Assembly (NCBI GenBank): GCA_023251255.1
Contig: JAHEZD010000017.1
Span: forward strand, 1 to 45,127
DNA length: 45,127 nt
DNA from: Chitinophagaceae bacterium
GTDB lineage: Bacteria; Bacteroidota; Bacteroidia; Chitinophagales; Chitinophagaceae
Direction of reading: 5' to 3'
Shown: one piece after another, positions 1-8,115 of the stretch
Layout of the letters: each line of letters opens with the position of its first letter
Numbering within the stretch: the first letter of the stretch is position 1
Notes under the pieces: model-generated
Seen by the model: only the letters and a program-made list of their open reading frames with translations
Database searches by the model: none
What the model was told of the DNA's origin: nothing
Made by a program: the position numbers and the translations under genes

Positions 1-444
1 GCCCTTACTTCCTTGTTCATACTGGATAATTGGATTGGCAATCAGGATGAAATCCTTGTTCCGCAATTCCACCATATTGCCCCTCGTTTGGTAGAAAGAA
101 TTCAGGAACGGCCTTTCGCTTTTATAAGCTTCCCTTGGTTTGCTCCATTCGCTGTTGTTCATCAGTAGGCGCTGCATATTGTACTTATCAATTTCGGTAA
201 GCTTTGCAGCCCTTTTATCACCAGCATTGTACAAGCTATCATACTGTTCCACATCTTTCACCACATCCCTTCTATTATAAGGTTTCACGGTGGAAAAGGA
301 AAGGTTTGCTGTCCTTGTTTTTATTTCAAGCCTATTTAGAATGATTTCTTCTTTACCGCCCATTACCATATAAGTAGTTTGTGCAGAAGATGCAAGCGAC
401 ATTAAAATGAATAAACCGGTAAATATGTTAATTGAAACTTTCAT
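1..444 (-). CDS. RemB/Wzi-like outer-membrane beta-barrel protein, partial (C-terminus beyond window)
   Basis: Open frame from an ATG at 442-444 to the left window edge (148 codons, no stop), so only the N-terminal part is present. It begins with a signal peptide (MKVSINIFTGLFILMSLASSAQ) and continues LNRLEIKTRTANLSFSTVKP, which lines up with LLERLEIKTRTEGLNSSYIKP in the neighbouring gene, so the two are tandem paralogs. Only 18 bases separate the neighbour's stop from this start, which indicates one transcript. The predicted location is the outer membrane. Function is inferred only from the neighbour, which resembles the gliding-motility protein RemB / capsule-assembly Wzi-like barrels. Confidence 0.8.
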   Translation of the reverse strand, partial: MKVSINIFTGLFILMSLASSAQTTYMVMGGKEEIILNRLEIKTRTANLSFSTVKPYNRRDVVKDVEQYDSLYNAGDKRAAKLTEIDKYNMQRLLMNNSEWSKPREAYKSERPFLNSFYQTRGNMVELRNKDFILIANPIIQYEQGSKG

Positions 445-462
445 TATTGCTGTTTGTACTTT

Positions 463-2142
463 TTAAAAATCGAATTCCCTTTTGCCTGCGATATTCCACC
501 TGAAGCCAATATTGAAGAGGGTGGTATTCTGTTTGCTACCGGATTCAAGTTTATAGTTCCTAATGGCAATGCCAGCATCAAAAAACAAATTTTCCCTCAC
601 TTCATAGGAGGCATTGGTTGAAAGGTAGATGCATCTTGCCTCGTCACCAGTGCCTATATGCCAGCCATGCTCCCTGATCTGCCCCGTCGCTGGATCAATG
701 GCGCGAACCCTATAGTCACTCAATACATTGTTACCATAATTCATCCCAGCAGAATCGGTTCCCTGATAATAATACATGGCCTTGGCCTGAATAAACAATT
801 TTTTCAGGGGTTGATAACGGACCACACCAATAAATTCCTGGAAGTTGGCACCTAAGGGATGGGCCAATGGTTGGTTGGAGTTCGAATAATTGGAAACGGA
901 GTCATAGTGCGTATAAGTGAATGGCCTGATGCGATTGCTTTCAATTTGCAGGTCAAGGTTCTTGATGTGGAAAGCATCTACATATTTTGCACCCACTTGA
1001 TAGCCAAACTTGTTCGCCCACCAACCAGTATTGGCCTTAACCTCTTTCAACAAAAACTCATCCAGCACAAGCTGCCCGTAAACCTGTACACCGTGTTTGA
1101 GGTTCGCTTTTACATTCAGGCCAAGTAGAGCATTATCCGGGCTACCACTCTGCTGCTCCATGGCGCGTAAAAAAGTAACCGGCAACAAATAGTTCAGTTC
1201 ATATTGTTTGGACCTGCCAAAAGTTACTGCATCAAAAATGCCTATGTTCAACCATTTAGTCGCATTGATACTAAGTGTATTCACCCTTAAATATTTTTTT
1301 GCATCAGCTTGGTTAACAATCCCGAACTGCGGCGAAAGTTTCATGTACAAATTCTCGAAGTTGAACTTCCACAAGCGTATGTTCATCTTAAAGAACAAAC
1401 TGCTCCCACTGAAATCACTCAGCCATAGGCTCCTTACACCATTACCTAAGAAATTCCTGTCATAGCCTGCCTGCATATCTATGAACTTGGCAACAGTCCA
1501 TTGCAATGAAGCCCTTACATCATAATACTGTACGGCACTATCAGTAATGCTCAGGTTCTTGAAACCCGGTACCGCATGGAACTTATCGGCAAACCTTCTC
1601 ACATAAAAAGGATCGGTTTCCTTATTGCCCGTCATATAAAAATTGAAAGCTAGTTTTTTTGCAATCAATCCATGAGAAGCTAGGCCCACAGATGCAAGTG
1701 AAAGGCTTGTTTTATCATAGGTTTCAAACGACTGCTGGTATTGTACTGCAGGATTGAGCACCCAGAAAAATTTCGGCTTGTTCACCTCAATCAAATTGAA
1801 GCCAGTTTTTTTGCTACCTAGAGAAGAAGTGGCTGTTGCATATTCTTTTCCTGCCATCAGGAAACGGCTAATATTATAACGGTCAATATCCGTAATAACA
1901 GCAGCCACACGGTTCTTGTTACGTTGCAGGCTGTCCAGCATTTCCACTTCAGCAGTTACCAGTTTCCTATTGAAAGGCTTTATGTAGGAACTGTTCAGCC
2001 CTTCGGTCCTTGTTTTAATTTCCAAACGTTCAAGCAATATATAATCCTTGCTCCCCTGTTCTATATAAGATGATTGTGCAGTGGAAACAAAAGGAACAAG
2101 TAGCAGGAAGATTTTGAAAAGAGTTTTGATACTTTGCATCAT
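463..2142 (-). CDS. RemB/Wzi-like outer-membrane beta-barrel protein
   Basis: 559 residues when started at the ATG at 2140-2142 (MMQSIKTLFKIFLLLVPFVSTAQ, a clear signal peptide). A longer frame exists but its extra 27 residues are not signal-like and would overlap the divergent dihydroorotase start, so I chose the shorter start; ATG 2137-2139 is equally possible. After about residue 110 the protein shows alternating aromatic/polar beta-strand sequence typical of a barrel and ends in DF. The segment NQPLAHPLGANFQE about two thirds along is a motif I associate with Bacteroidota RemB-like proteins. RemB affects gliding on surfaces in Flavobacterium; a role here in surface polysaccharide or motility is inference. 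It is first of a two-gene paralogous unit. Confidence 0.72.
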   Translation of the reverse strand: MMQSIKTLFKIFLLLVPFVSTAQSSYIEQGSKDYILLERLEIKTRTEGLNSSYIKPFNRKLVTAEVEMLDSLQRNKNRVAAVITDIDRYNISRFLMAGKEYATATSSLGSKKTGFNLIEVNKPKFFWVLNPAVQYQQSFETYDKTSLSLASVGLASHGLIAKKLAFNFYMTGNKETDPFYVRRFADKFHAVPGFKNLSITDSAVQYYDVRASLQWTVAKFIDMQAGYDRNFLGNGVRSLWLSDFSGSSLFFKMNIRLWKFNFENLYMKLSPQFGIVNQADAKKYLRVNTLSINATKWLNIGIFDAVTFGRSKQYELNYLLPVTFLRAMEQQSGSPDNALLGLNVKANLKHGVQVYGQLVLDEFLLKEVKANTGWWANKFGYQVGAKYVDAFHIKNLDLQIESNRIRPFTYTHYDSVSNYSNSNQPLAHPLGANFQEFIGVVRYQPLKKLFIQAKAMYYYQGTDSAGMNYGNNVLSDYRVRAIDPATGQIREHGWHIGTGDEARCIYLSTNASYEVRENLFFDAGIAIRNYKLESGSKQNTTLFNIGFRWNIAGKREFDF

Positions 2143-2175
2143 ATTAATTTCGGTTAAACAGCATAATTTGGCTCG

Positions 2176-3516
2176 ATGAAAAATTACATAATTAAAGATA
2201 CAACCATCATCAACGAAGGGCAAAGGATAACAGGCGATGTGTTAATAAAAAACCAACGCATTGAGAAACTGGGAGGAGTTATCAACACCGTTGAAAAGCT
2301 GGTAGAAATAAATGGGAGCAATCAATTCCTACTACCGGGTGCAATAGACGATCAGGTCCATTTCCGTGAACCAGGCCTTACACATAAGGCCAATATATAC
2401 ACAGAAGCAAAAGCCGCCATAGCAGGGGGTGTCACCAGTTTCATGGAAATGCCAAATACCAATCCAGCAACACTTACCCAGGGCCTTTTGGAGGAAAAAT
2501 ACCAGATTGCCAATCAATCTTCACTGGCCAATTATTCCTTTTATATCGGTACCAGCAATGACAACTACGAAGAGGTCATGAAAACAAACGCCAAGAAGAA
2601 TGATGTATGTGGCGTAAAGATCTTCATGGGTTCATCTACGGGGAACCTGTTGGTAGACAACCATCTGGCACTTAACAGGATTTTTGCAGGCAGTGAACTC
2701 CTGATTGCTACCCACTGCGAGGAAGAAAGGATGATCAAGGAGAATTTTGAAAGGAGGAAAAGGGAGAAAGGAATATTGGATGCTACAGACCATCCAATCA
2801 TTAGGAATGAAGAAGAGTGTTTTGAATCGTCCTTCAAGGCCATTCAGTTGGCAAAAAAGAATGGTTCGCGTTTGCACATATTGCATATCAGCACCGAAAA
2901 GGAACTGCAATTATTTGGAAATATGCTGCCTTTGAAAGACAAAAGAATCACAGCCGAAGTTTGTGTGCACCACCTCCATTTCACAAGTGATGATTATGAT
3001 AGATTGGGCAACCAGATAAAATGCAATCCTGCCATTAAGGCCCCTCACAATCGTACAGCACTGTGGCAGGGCTTATTGGATGACAGATTGGATGTGATTG
3101 CTACCGACCATGCCCCACATACTTGGGAAGAAAAAAATGAACCTTACGAAAAAGCCCATGCAGGTCTGCCCTTGGTACAGCATTCATTATTGATGATGCT
3201 GAACTATGTACAACAGGGGGAAATTAGCCTGGAAAAAGTGGCTGAGAAAATGAGCCATGCCGTTGCTACTTGTTTCCAAGTGAAAGAACGGGGCTTTATC
3301 CGCGAAGGGTACTTTGCTGACCTCGCTTTAATAGATATGAACCAACCAACAACTGTTTCCAAAGAAAATATTCTATATAAATGTGGGTGGAGCCCATTGG
3401 AAGGGTCCACTTTCCTTGCAACAATTACCAATACATTCGTGAATGGCCAGCTAGTTTATGGAAATGGCATTTGGGATGAATCTATAATGGGGCAAAGAAT
3501 GAAATTTGATAGGTAA
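2176..3516 (+). CDS. pyrC: Dihydroorotase (type I amidohydrolase)
   Basis: 446 residues, the usual length. It cyclises carbamoyl-aspartate to dihydroorotate in cytoplasmic de novo pyrimidine synthesis. Seen: N-terminal beta segment (1-50); metal motif region GAIDDQVHFREPG near residue 60; GGVTSFMEMPNT; KIFMGSSTGN; ATHCEEE; LHILHISTEKE; and the catalytic aspartate block VIATDHAPHTWEEK near 310. The canonical DxHxH motif reads D-Q-V-H, so the first metal histidine is replaced by glutamine; I recall this variant from other Bacteroidota dihydroorotases. ATG lies 33 bases from the divergent barrel gene start, so the two share a short promoter region. A TAATTTG sequence at 2164-2170 resembles a -7 box but has one base too few between TA and TTTG. 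Confidence 0.93.
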   Translation: MKNYIIKDTTIINEGQRITGDVLIKNQRIEKLGGVINTVEKLVEINGSNQFLLPGAIDDQVHFREPGLTHKANIYTEAKAAIAGGVTSFMEMPNTNPATLTQGLLEEKYQIANQSSLANYSFYIGTSNDNYEEVMKTNAKKNDVCGVKIFMGSSTGNLLVDNHLALNRIFAGSELLIATHCEEERMIKENFERRKREKGILDATDHPIIRNEEECFESSFKAIQLAKKNGSRLHILHISTEKELQLFGNMLPLKDKRITAEVCVHHLHFTSDDYDRLGNQIKCNPAIKAPHNRTALWQGLLDDRLDVIATDHAPHTWEEKNEPYEKAHAGLPLVQHSLLMMLNYVQQGEISLEKVAEKMSHAVATCFQVKERGFIREGYFADLALIDMNQPTTVSKENILYKCGWSPLEGSTFLATITNTFVNGQLVYGNGIWDESIMGQRMKFDR

Positions 3517-3613
3517 GCATTACAGCTAGTGGTTTAATTGCTGCAGCAGCTTATAACTTAACCAACAGTAGTAGAGCAATTCAACAAATCATCAATTAAG
3601 CAATTGAACTTTT
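3517..3613. repeat. Intergenic region with CAATT/AATTG short-word cluster
   Basis: The spacer between the dihydroorotase and MutS-like genes carries repeated words at about 3574-3610: GCAATTCAAC, ATCAATTAAG, GCAATTGAAC. Words occur as near repeats and partial inverses. It is one of several such clusters in this window; no function is assigned. Confidence 0.5.
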
Positions 3614-4927
3614 ATGCAGGTAGATAAAACCACATTAGCCGATCTTTCCATTTTCAATAACGAAGAAGAATGCTCTGTTTTCCATCATCTCAACTTTACG
3701 CATACAAATGAAGGACGTGAGCATTTAAGGATACTGCTCTCCAAACCATTGGCCAATATAGCTGACATTATCGATGTGCAGCAAACCATCCAGCAACTGC
3801 AGCAGGTTGCAGCTCAATGGCCTGTTACCATTACCAATGGCACCATCATGGTCTTGGAAAGGTTCTTTGATACCCCTATCAACAGTTATCCGTCCAGCCC
3901 ATCTGCTGTGAACAGCTTTGTTTACAAACTGGTAAGCAGTCCGGATTATTCCATCACAAAATACTCAGTAGAACATTTTATAGGCTTCGTCAAGGGTATG
4001 AAACAAGTAGCTGAGCTCTTGGACCAGCCAACAAGCAAGCAGTTGCAAGCAAACATTGGTAGAATTGAATTGTTGCTGAAAAAATCGACTGTTCAGCAAA
4101 TGCTGCAAAACAAAAAAACACTACCACTCACACCTGTTGAAATATTGCAATTTGCCAATTTCATGCGCTTCCAGTTCAAACATGAAATGTATGAGCTGAT
4201 TAATATTTTCAGTAAGCTGGATGCTTATTTGAGTTTGGCAACGGCCTGCTCCAAATATGGTTTCTGCTTCCCCGAATTCAGCGAAACGGCCCAGCCGTTT
4301 ATCAAAGCCGAAGGCCTTTACCATCTGCTATTGAATATTCCAGTAAGCTACAGCGTATCATTGAACAAAGAAGAAAACTTCCTTTTCCTCACAGGCGCAA
4401 ACATGGCTGGCAAAAGCACGTTCATTAAAGCTGTAGGAGTAAGTGTTTACTTGGCCCACTTGGGCATGGGTGTGCCTGCAAAGCAAATGCAGTTAAGCTT
4501 GTTTGATGGCCTACTGAGCAATATTCAAGTGGCCGACAATATCATCAAGGGCGAAAGCTACTTCTTCAACGAAGTGCAGCGCATCAAAAACACCATTGAA
4601 AAGATTAGCGACGGCAAGAAATGGTTGATATTGATTGATGAACTATTCAAAGGTACCAATGTGCAGGATGCCATGAAATGCAGCACCACTGTAATAGAAG
4701 GCCTGCATAAAATGAACAATGCCCTTTTCATCCTTTCCACCCACCTATATGAAATTGGGGAAAGCTTGCAACAATACAAAAACATCCAGTTCAAGTATTT
4801 TGAAACAAGTGTTGCAGCTGAACAGCTCGTGTTCAGCTACCAGCTCAAGGAAGGCATCAGCAATGACAGGCTTGGTTATTTGATACTTAGAAGAGAAGGG
4901 GTGGTCAAAATGTTGGAGAATTTGTAA
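3614..4927 (+). CDS. MutS-related DNA-binding ATPase lacking the mismatch-recognition domains
   Basis: 437 residues against about 850 for true MutS. The N-terminal half (to about 240) is helical and corresponds to the MutS lever/clamp region; the C-terminal half is the ABC-type MutS ATPase domain with Walker A GANMAGKST near residue 260, a DNIIKGESYFFNEV switch segment, Walker B WLILIDELFKGT near 340, and the histidine loop STHLYE. The N-terminal mismatch-binding and connector domains are absent, and no Smr nuclease tail as in MutS2 is present. It belongs to the short MutS-like ATPases common in Bacteroidota whose role is not settled; branched-DNA binding or recombination control is only a guess. 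It follows dihydroorotase by 97 bases on the same strand. Confidence 0.85.
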   Translation: MQVDKTTLADLSIFNNEEECSVFHHLNFTHTNEGREHLRILLSKPLANIADIIDVQQTIQQLQQVAAQWPVTITNGTIMVLERFFDTPINSYPSSPSAVNSFVYKLVSSPDYSITKYSVEHFIGFVKGMKQVAELLDQPTSKQLQANIGRIELLLKKSTVQQMLQNKKTLPLTPVEILQFANFMRFQFKHEMYELINIFSKLDAYLSLATACSKYGFCFPEFSETAQPFIKAEGLYHLLLNIPVSYSVSLNKEENFLFLTGANMAGKSTFIKAVGVSVYLAHLGMGVPAKQMQLSLFDGLLSNIQVADNIIKGESYFFNEVQRIKNTIEKISDGKKWLILIDELFKGTNVQDAMKCSTTVIEGLHKMNNALFILSTHLYEIGESLQQYKNIQFKYFETSVAAEQLVFSYQLKEGISNDRLGYLILRREGVVKMLENL

Positions 4928-5167
4928 GATGGTTGCTTTTGCCTATCAGGATGCCGATAATGCTACGCTGTACAGAACATTGAACAAACTGCTGCATCCT
5001 CAAAAGGATTACTTTATATACCCCCATCCATCCCACTTCAGCCCATTATTTCCAAACTTCATTACAAAAAACCCACGCTTCGTTATCAAAAGTTTTTATA
5101 GCTACGGCCGGCTGTACAATTTTGTGCTATCAAACTATCCAATACCCTACACAGAAAGGTCAGCACT

Positions 5168-5347
5168 ATGGAAAAACGGATCACATTATCAACACTTGTT
5201 TTACTTGCCGTAAAATCAAGACCAATTACTCAAGAGAAAAGTACTACAGTGGCGGCAAAGGTTACTGGGGGCTATGCCACTGTAAACTTTTCTTCTGTAA
5301 AAGAAAAAGAAATAAGGCTTAGCAAATACGAAGCCGCAACAAACTAA
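5168..5347 (+). CDS. Possible small protein of 59 residues, unknown
   Basis: ATG at 5168 gives a 59-residue frame, MEKRITLSTLVLLAV then KSRPITQEKSTTVAAK and a charged tail ending YEAATN. The first 15 residues are a short positively started hydrophobic stretch that could be a membrane anchor or a weak signal sequence. The frame ends 28 bases before a clear rho-independent terminator at 5375-5402, which supports a transcript ending here. I recognise no family. An alternative 94-codon frame (4929-5213) overlaps it in another phase and looks non-coding. Confidence 0.4.
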   Translation: MEKRITLSTLVLLAVKSRPITQEKSTTVAAKVTGGYATVNFSSVKEKEIRLSKYEAATN

Positions 5348-5374
5348 ATCATCATGATAGCAGTTGGATTTGAC

Positions 5375-5402
5375 CGCCCCTTGTTTTCACAGGGGGCTTT
5401 TT
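5375..5402 (+). terminator. Rho-independent terminator
   Basis: GCCCC (5376-5380) pairs with GGGGC (5393-5397) around a short loop, followed by a run of T (5397-5402). It lies downstream of the 59-residue frame and upstream of the response regulator. Confidence 0.75.
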
Positions 5403-5540
5403 AATGGACGTTTCAATATTGTTTTGAAACGCTTAATGGTGAATTTGGCACACTTTGTAAAAGGATTTACGTAAGCAAAAAAATAGAATCAGTAATTTGT
5501 TGACTGAACAGTATGGAACCTTTAAAACGCATACCACCTT

Positions 5541-6311
5541 ATGAAAGCAATAATCATTGAAGATGAAAGTTTAATAGCCAAGGAACTGCAGACCAAGATA
5601 AAGGAAGTGGCCACCGATGTTGATATAATAGAAACATTGCCCAGCCTGAAGACTGCCAAGAAATGGTTCATGCAAAATGCCGAACCAGATGTGATATTCA
5701 TGGATATACAGTTAAGCGATGGTGTTAGCTTTGAGCTGTTTGACTATTTCAAACTGAGTTGCCCGGTGATATTCACCACTGCTTATGATGATTATGCCAT
5801 CCGTGCATTCAAGGTAAATGGTGTGGACTATCTGCTGAAGCCTGTTGATGAAACCGACCTGAAAAAAGCAATAGACAAGTGCCGTGACATGCTGGGCAAC
5901 AAATCAAAAATGCCCACCGATATGGAGCAGCTAATCAGGACACTTACCCTGCCGCAGCAGCAGCAAAACATGTACAAGGAAAAGTTCATTGTGCATACAC
6001 GCAACAGTTGGATACCCGTAAACACCAATGATATTGCCTGTTTCATACGGGAGAACCTGAACTACCTGTATACGCATACTGGCGAAAAGCATATACTCGA
6101 CTTCACCACATTGGAAGACATAGAGGAGCTCCTTGATCCAAAAATTTTCTATCGTGCCAATAGGCAGAGCATTATAAATATCAATGCCATACAAAACGTG
6201 AAGCCACATGAGAACCAGAAACTCAGCGTGTTCATCAAAGCGCCCTTAAAAATAGAGGTAGATATCAGCAGGGAAAAAGCACCTGCATTCAAGAAGTGGT
6301 TTGATAGATAG
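5541..6311 (+). CDS. LytTR-family response regulator (REC + LytTR DNA-binding domain)
   Basis: 256 residues. Residues 1-120 are a receiver domain: acidic pocket IIIEDES, phospho-acceptor Asp55 in VIFMDIQLSDG, Thr80 in FTTAYDDYAIRAF, and Lys100 in YLLKPVD. Residues about 145-250 form a LytTR DNA-binding domain (FIVHTRNSWIPVNTNDIACF, then FYRANRQSIININAIQNV, a typical LytTR signature). It would bind promoter DNA when phosphorylated by a LytS/YpdA-type histidine kinase, but no kinase gene is adjacent, so it is an orphan regulator here. Transcribed alone after a terminator. Confidence 0.92.
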   Translation: MKAIIIEDESLIAKELQTKIKEVATDVDIIETLPSLKTAKKWFMQNAEPDVIFMDIQLSDGVSFELFDYFKLSCPVIFTTAYDDYAIRAFKVNGVDYLLKPVDETDLKKAIDKCRDMLGNKSKMPTDMEQLIRTLTLPQQQQNMYKEKFIVHTRNSWIPVNTNDIACFIRENLNYLYTHTGEKHILDFTTLEDIEELLDPKIFYRANRQSIININAIQNVKPHENQKLSVFIKAPLKIEVDISREKAPAFKKWFDR

Positions 6312-6332
6312 AAGAACACTGACGAATAAAAT

Positions 6333-6740
6333 TTAAAAACTTCTGTTCGCTTTTACCCAATCAGTTATAAAAACAGCAATATCGCTCGTGGATGTCCCCG
6401 GTGCAAAGAGTTTGCCAACACCGATTTCATTTAGGGCTTTCATATCATCTTCAGGAATGATACCGCCACCCGTAAGCAGTACATCATTCATACCCTTCTC
6501 CTTCATCAATGCAATCACCTTGGGGAAAACAGTGTTGTGTGCACCAGATAATATGCTGATGCCGATTGCATCAACATCTTCCTGCAAAGCAGCATTCACC
6601 ACCATTTCCGGGGTCTGGCGCAGCCCTGTATAAATGACTTCCATACCCGCATCACGCAATGCCGTAGCAATTACTTTTGCTCCACTGTCATGGCCATCCA
6701 AGCCTACTTTAGCTACTAAAACCCTTACTGGTCTGTTCAT
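6333..6740 (-). CDS. Stand-alone cobalamin (B12)-binding domain protein, methylmalonyl-CoA mutase C-terminal type
   Basis: 135 residues, consisting only of the B12-binding Rossmann-like domain: [17 protein letters not shown] carries the DxHxxG cobalt-ligating motif (D-G-H-D-S-G), followed by [21 protein letters not shown] and [12 protein letters not shown], all standard for the mutase small domain. Such free domains normally work with a separate substrate-binding subunit of an acyl-CoA mutase; none is in this window, so the partner must lie elsewhere. It sits convergent with the response regulator (21 bases apart). A TATTTTTG -7-like box on the minus strand at 6772-6779 lies 31 bases upstream of the start. 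Confidence 0.88.
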   Translation of the reverse strand: MNRPVRVLVAKVGLDGHDSGAKVIATALRDAGMEVIYTGLRQTPEMVVNAALQEDVDAIGISILSGAHNTVFPKVIALMKEKGMNDVLLTGGGIIPEDDMKALNEIGVGKLFAPGTSTSDIAVFITDWVKANRSF

Positions 6741-6916
6741 TGTCTACTGTTTTGGCAATCCAATCAATGGCCAAAAATAACTGAAATAAATTTTAGGCAG
6801 CCCATAATAGCTGCAGGTATTTGTTGCCCATTACAAAAGAGAAGCCAAGAAGAAAAATGTTTGTTCTCCATTAAAAAATTATCGGCATCTTTAATATCAA
6901 CTTTTAAACCCTTGTT

Positions 6917-8062
6917 ATGAACAATAGGATTGATGAAATACAATCTTTTCTTTCCCATCAGGATTATTCTTTGGCAGTAAGGAGGATGCTCGATATATGC
7001 CTAGATTCTGGCGACAATCAATTATTGATCAACGCCATTCTATGGAGCAGGCTTTATCGTAAACATGAAAAGGAAAATGCCGCCAATCCTTTACCGGCCG
7101 ATTTTTTTGCCCAGGCCGATACATTGTTGAACCAACTGCAAAGCATATATACCAATGTTCCCCCACAACAGCAGCTGCTGATCAATGTGGAGAGCATTAG
7201 CAAAACATATTCAAAGGGCAATTTCAGTCTACGGCCCATCAGTCTCCAATTGAAAACAAGCGAAGTAATGGGTGTGGTTGGTGAAAATGGCAACGGCAAA
7301 ACAACATTGCTCCGCTGCCTTGCTGGCCAGTTGGCATTGGACAGTGGCAATATTGCCTATATCAAGCTGCATTCACCAGATTACTATGACATCAAGCACC
7401 ATGTGGCCTTTATACCACAGCGCATACCCAAATGGTACGGTTTACTGAAAGACAACCTCCATTTCTCCGCATCACTTGCAGGTATTCATGGAGAGCAGAA
7501 TGAGCTGATGGTGGCATTTATGTTGGAGCGGTTGAACCTGACCGATTATGCCCACCTTACTTGGGGGCAGATCAGTAGTGGCTACAGGACAAGGTTTGAA
7601 CTGGCAAGGATATTATTGCAGAAACCAAGCTTGCTGATCCTGGATGAACCCTTGGCCAATCTGGATATCAATGCACAGCAGACCATTTTAACCGACCTGC
7701 GGTACATGGCAAAATCCGCCTATCACCCCATGGGCATCATATTAAGCAGCCAGCAGTTGCATGAAGTGGAAAAAGTGGCCGATACTGTACTATTAATAAA
7801 ACAAGGGGCCTGTTTGTTCAGGACAGGCGATACCACTGAAACGGTACAGAGTTCTGCCCTTGAACTGGAAACCATTGCGGACAGGAATGTACTAGTGGAA
7901 ATTCTTGGCGATGAAAAAGTGCAAGTGCAGTACAACGGAGGTTTCTATACCATAACATCCACTGAATACAGCGTCGGCAAAATCATTACCGATTTGTTGA
8001 ACAAAGATGTGCCTGTTACCTATTTCAGGGACATTACCCATTCAACGAAAAGATATTTCTAA
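6917..8062 (+). CDS. ABC transporter ATP-binding protein with N-terminal helical extension
   Basis: 381 residues. Residues 1-90 are a predicted helical extension with no motif I recognise (RIDEIQSFLSHQDYSLAVRRM...). The ABC domain follows: Walker A GENGNGKTT near residue 121, a Q-loop in HVAFIPQR, signature-like ISSGYRTRFELARILL (SSGYR replaces LSGGQ), Walker B LLILDEPLANLD near 241, and a switch region with Gln where the His usually is (ILSSQQLHEVEKVAD). After about residue 300 there is a further 75-residue accessory part. The next gene, 53 bases downstream, encodes a large membrane protein, so the pair is probably an ABC-2-like exporter or a membrane-remodelling ABC complex. Substrate unknown. 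Confidence 0.85.
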   Translation: MNNRIDEIQSFLSHQDYSLAVRRMLDICLDSGDNQLLINAILWSRLYRKHEKENAANPLPADFFAQADTLLNQLQSIYTNVPPQQQLLINVESISKTYSKGNFSLRPISLQLKTSEVMGVVGENGNGKTTLLRCLAGQLALDSGNIAYIKLHSPDYYDIKHHVAFIPQRIPKWYGLLKDNLHFSASLAGIHGEQNELMVAFMLERLNLTDYAHLTWGQISSGYRTRFELARILLQKPSLLILDEPLANLDINAQQTILTDLRYMAKSAYHPMGIILSSQQLHEVEKVADTVLLIKQGACLFRTGDTTETVQSSALELETIADRNVLVEILGDEKVQVQYNGGFYTITSTEYSVGKIITDLLNKDVPVTYFRDITHSTKRYF

Positions 8063-8115
8063 TTACAGCATTCCGGCAATCCACACTGACATTAACAACC
8101 AATAAGGAACCCAAC

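Larger units (their letters stand above)
4928..5540 (+). other. Gene-poor interval between MutS-like ATPase and response regulator
   Basis: About 600 bases holding only the doubtful 59-residue frame and a terminator. The first part (4930-5165) shows an open frame with unusually many His, Tyr, Phe and Pro codons and no recognisable domain; I treat it as non-coding or decayed sequence. The last 140 bases before 5541 should contain the promoter of the response regulator; I could not pick a convincing -33/-7 pair. Confidence 0.4.

Noticed and set aside
4929-5213. 94-codon frame directly after the MutS-like gene
   Set aside because: Composition is rich in His, Tyr, Phe and Pro with no domain or signal, it has no coding-like codon pattern, and it overlaps the better-supported 59-codon frame.
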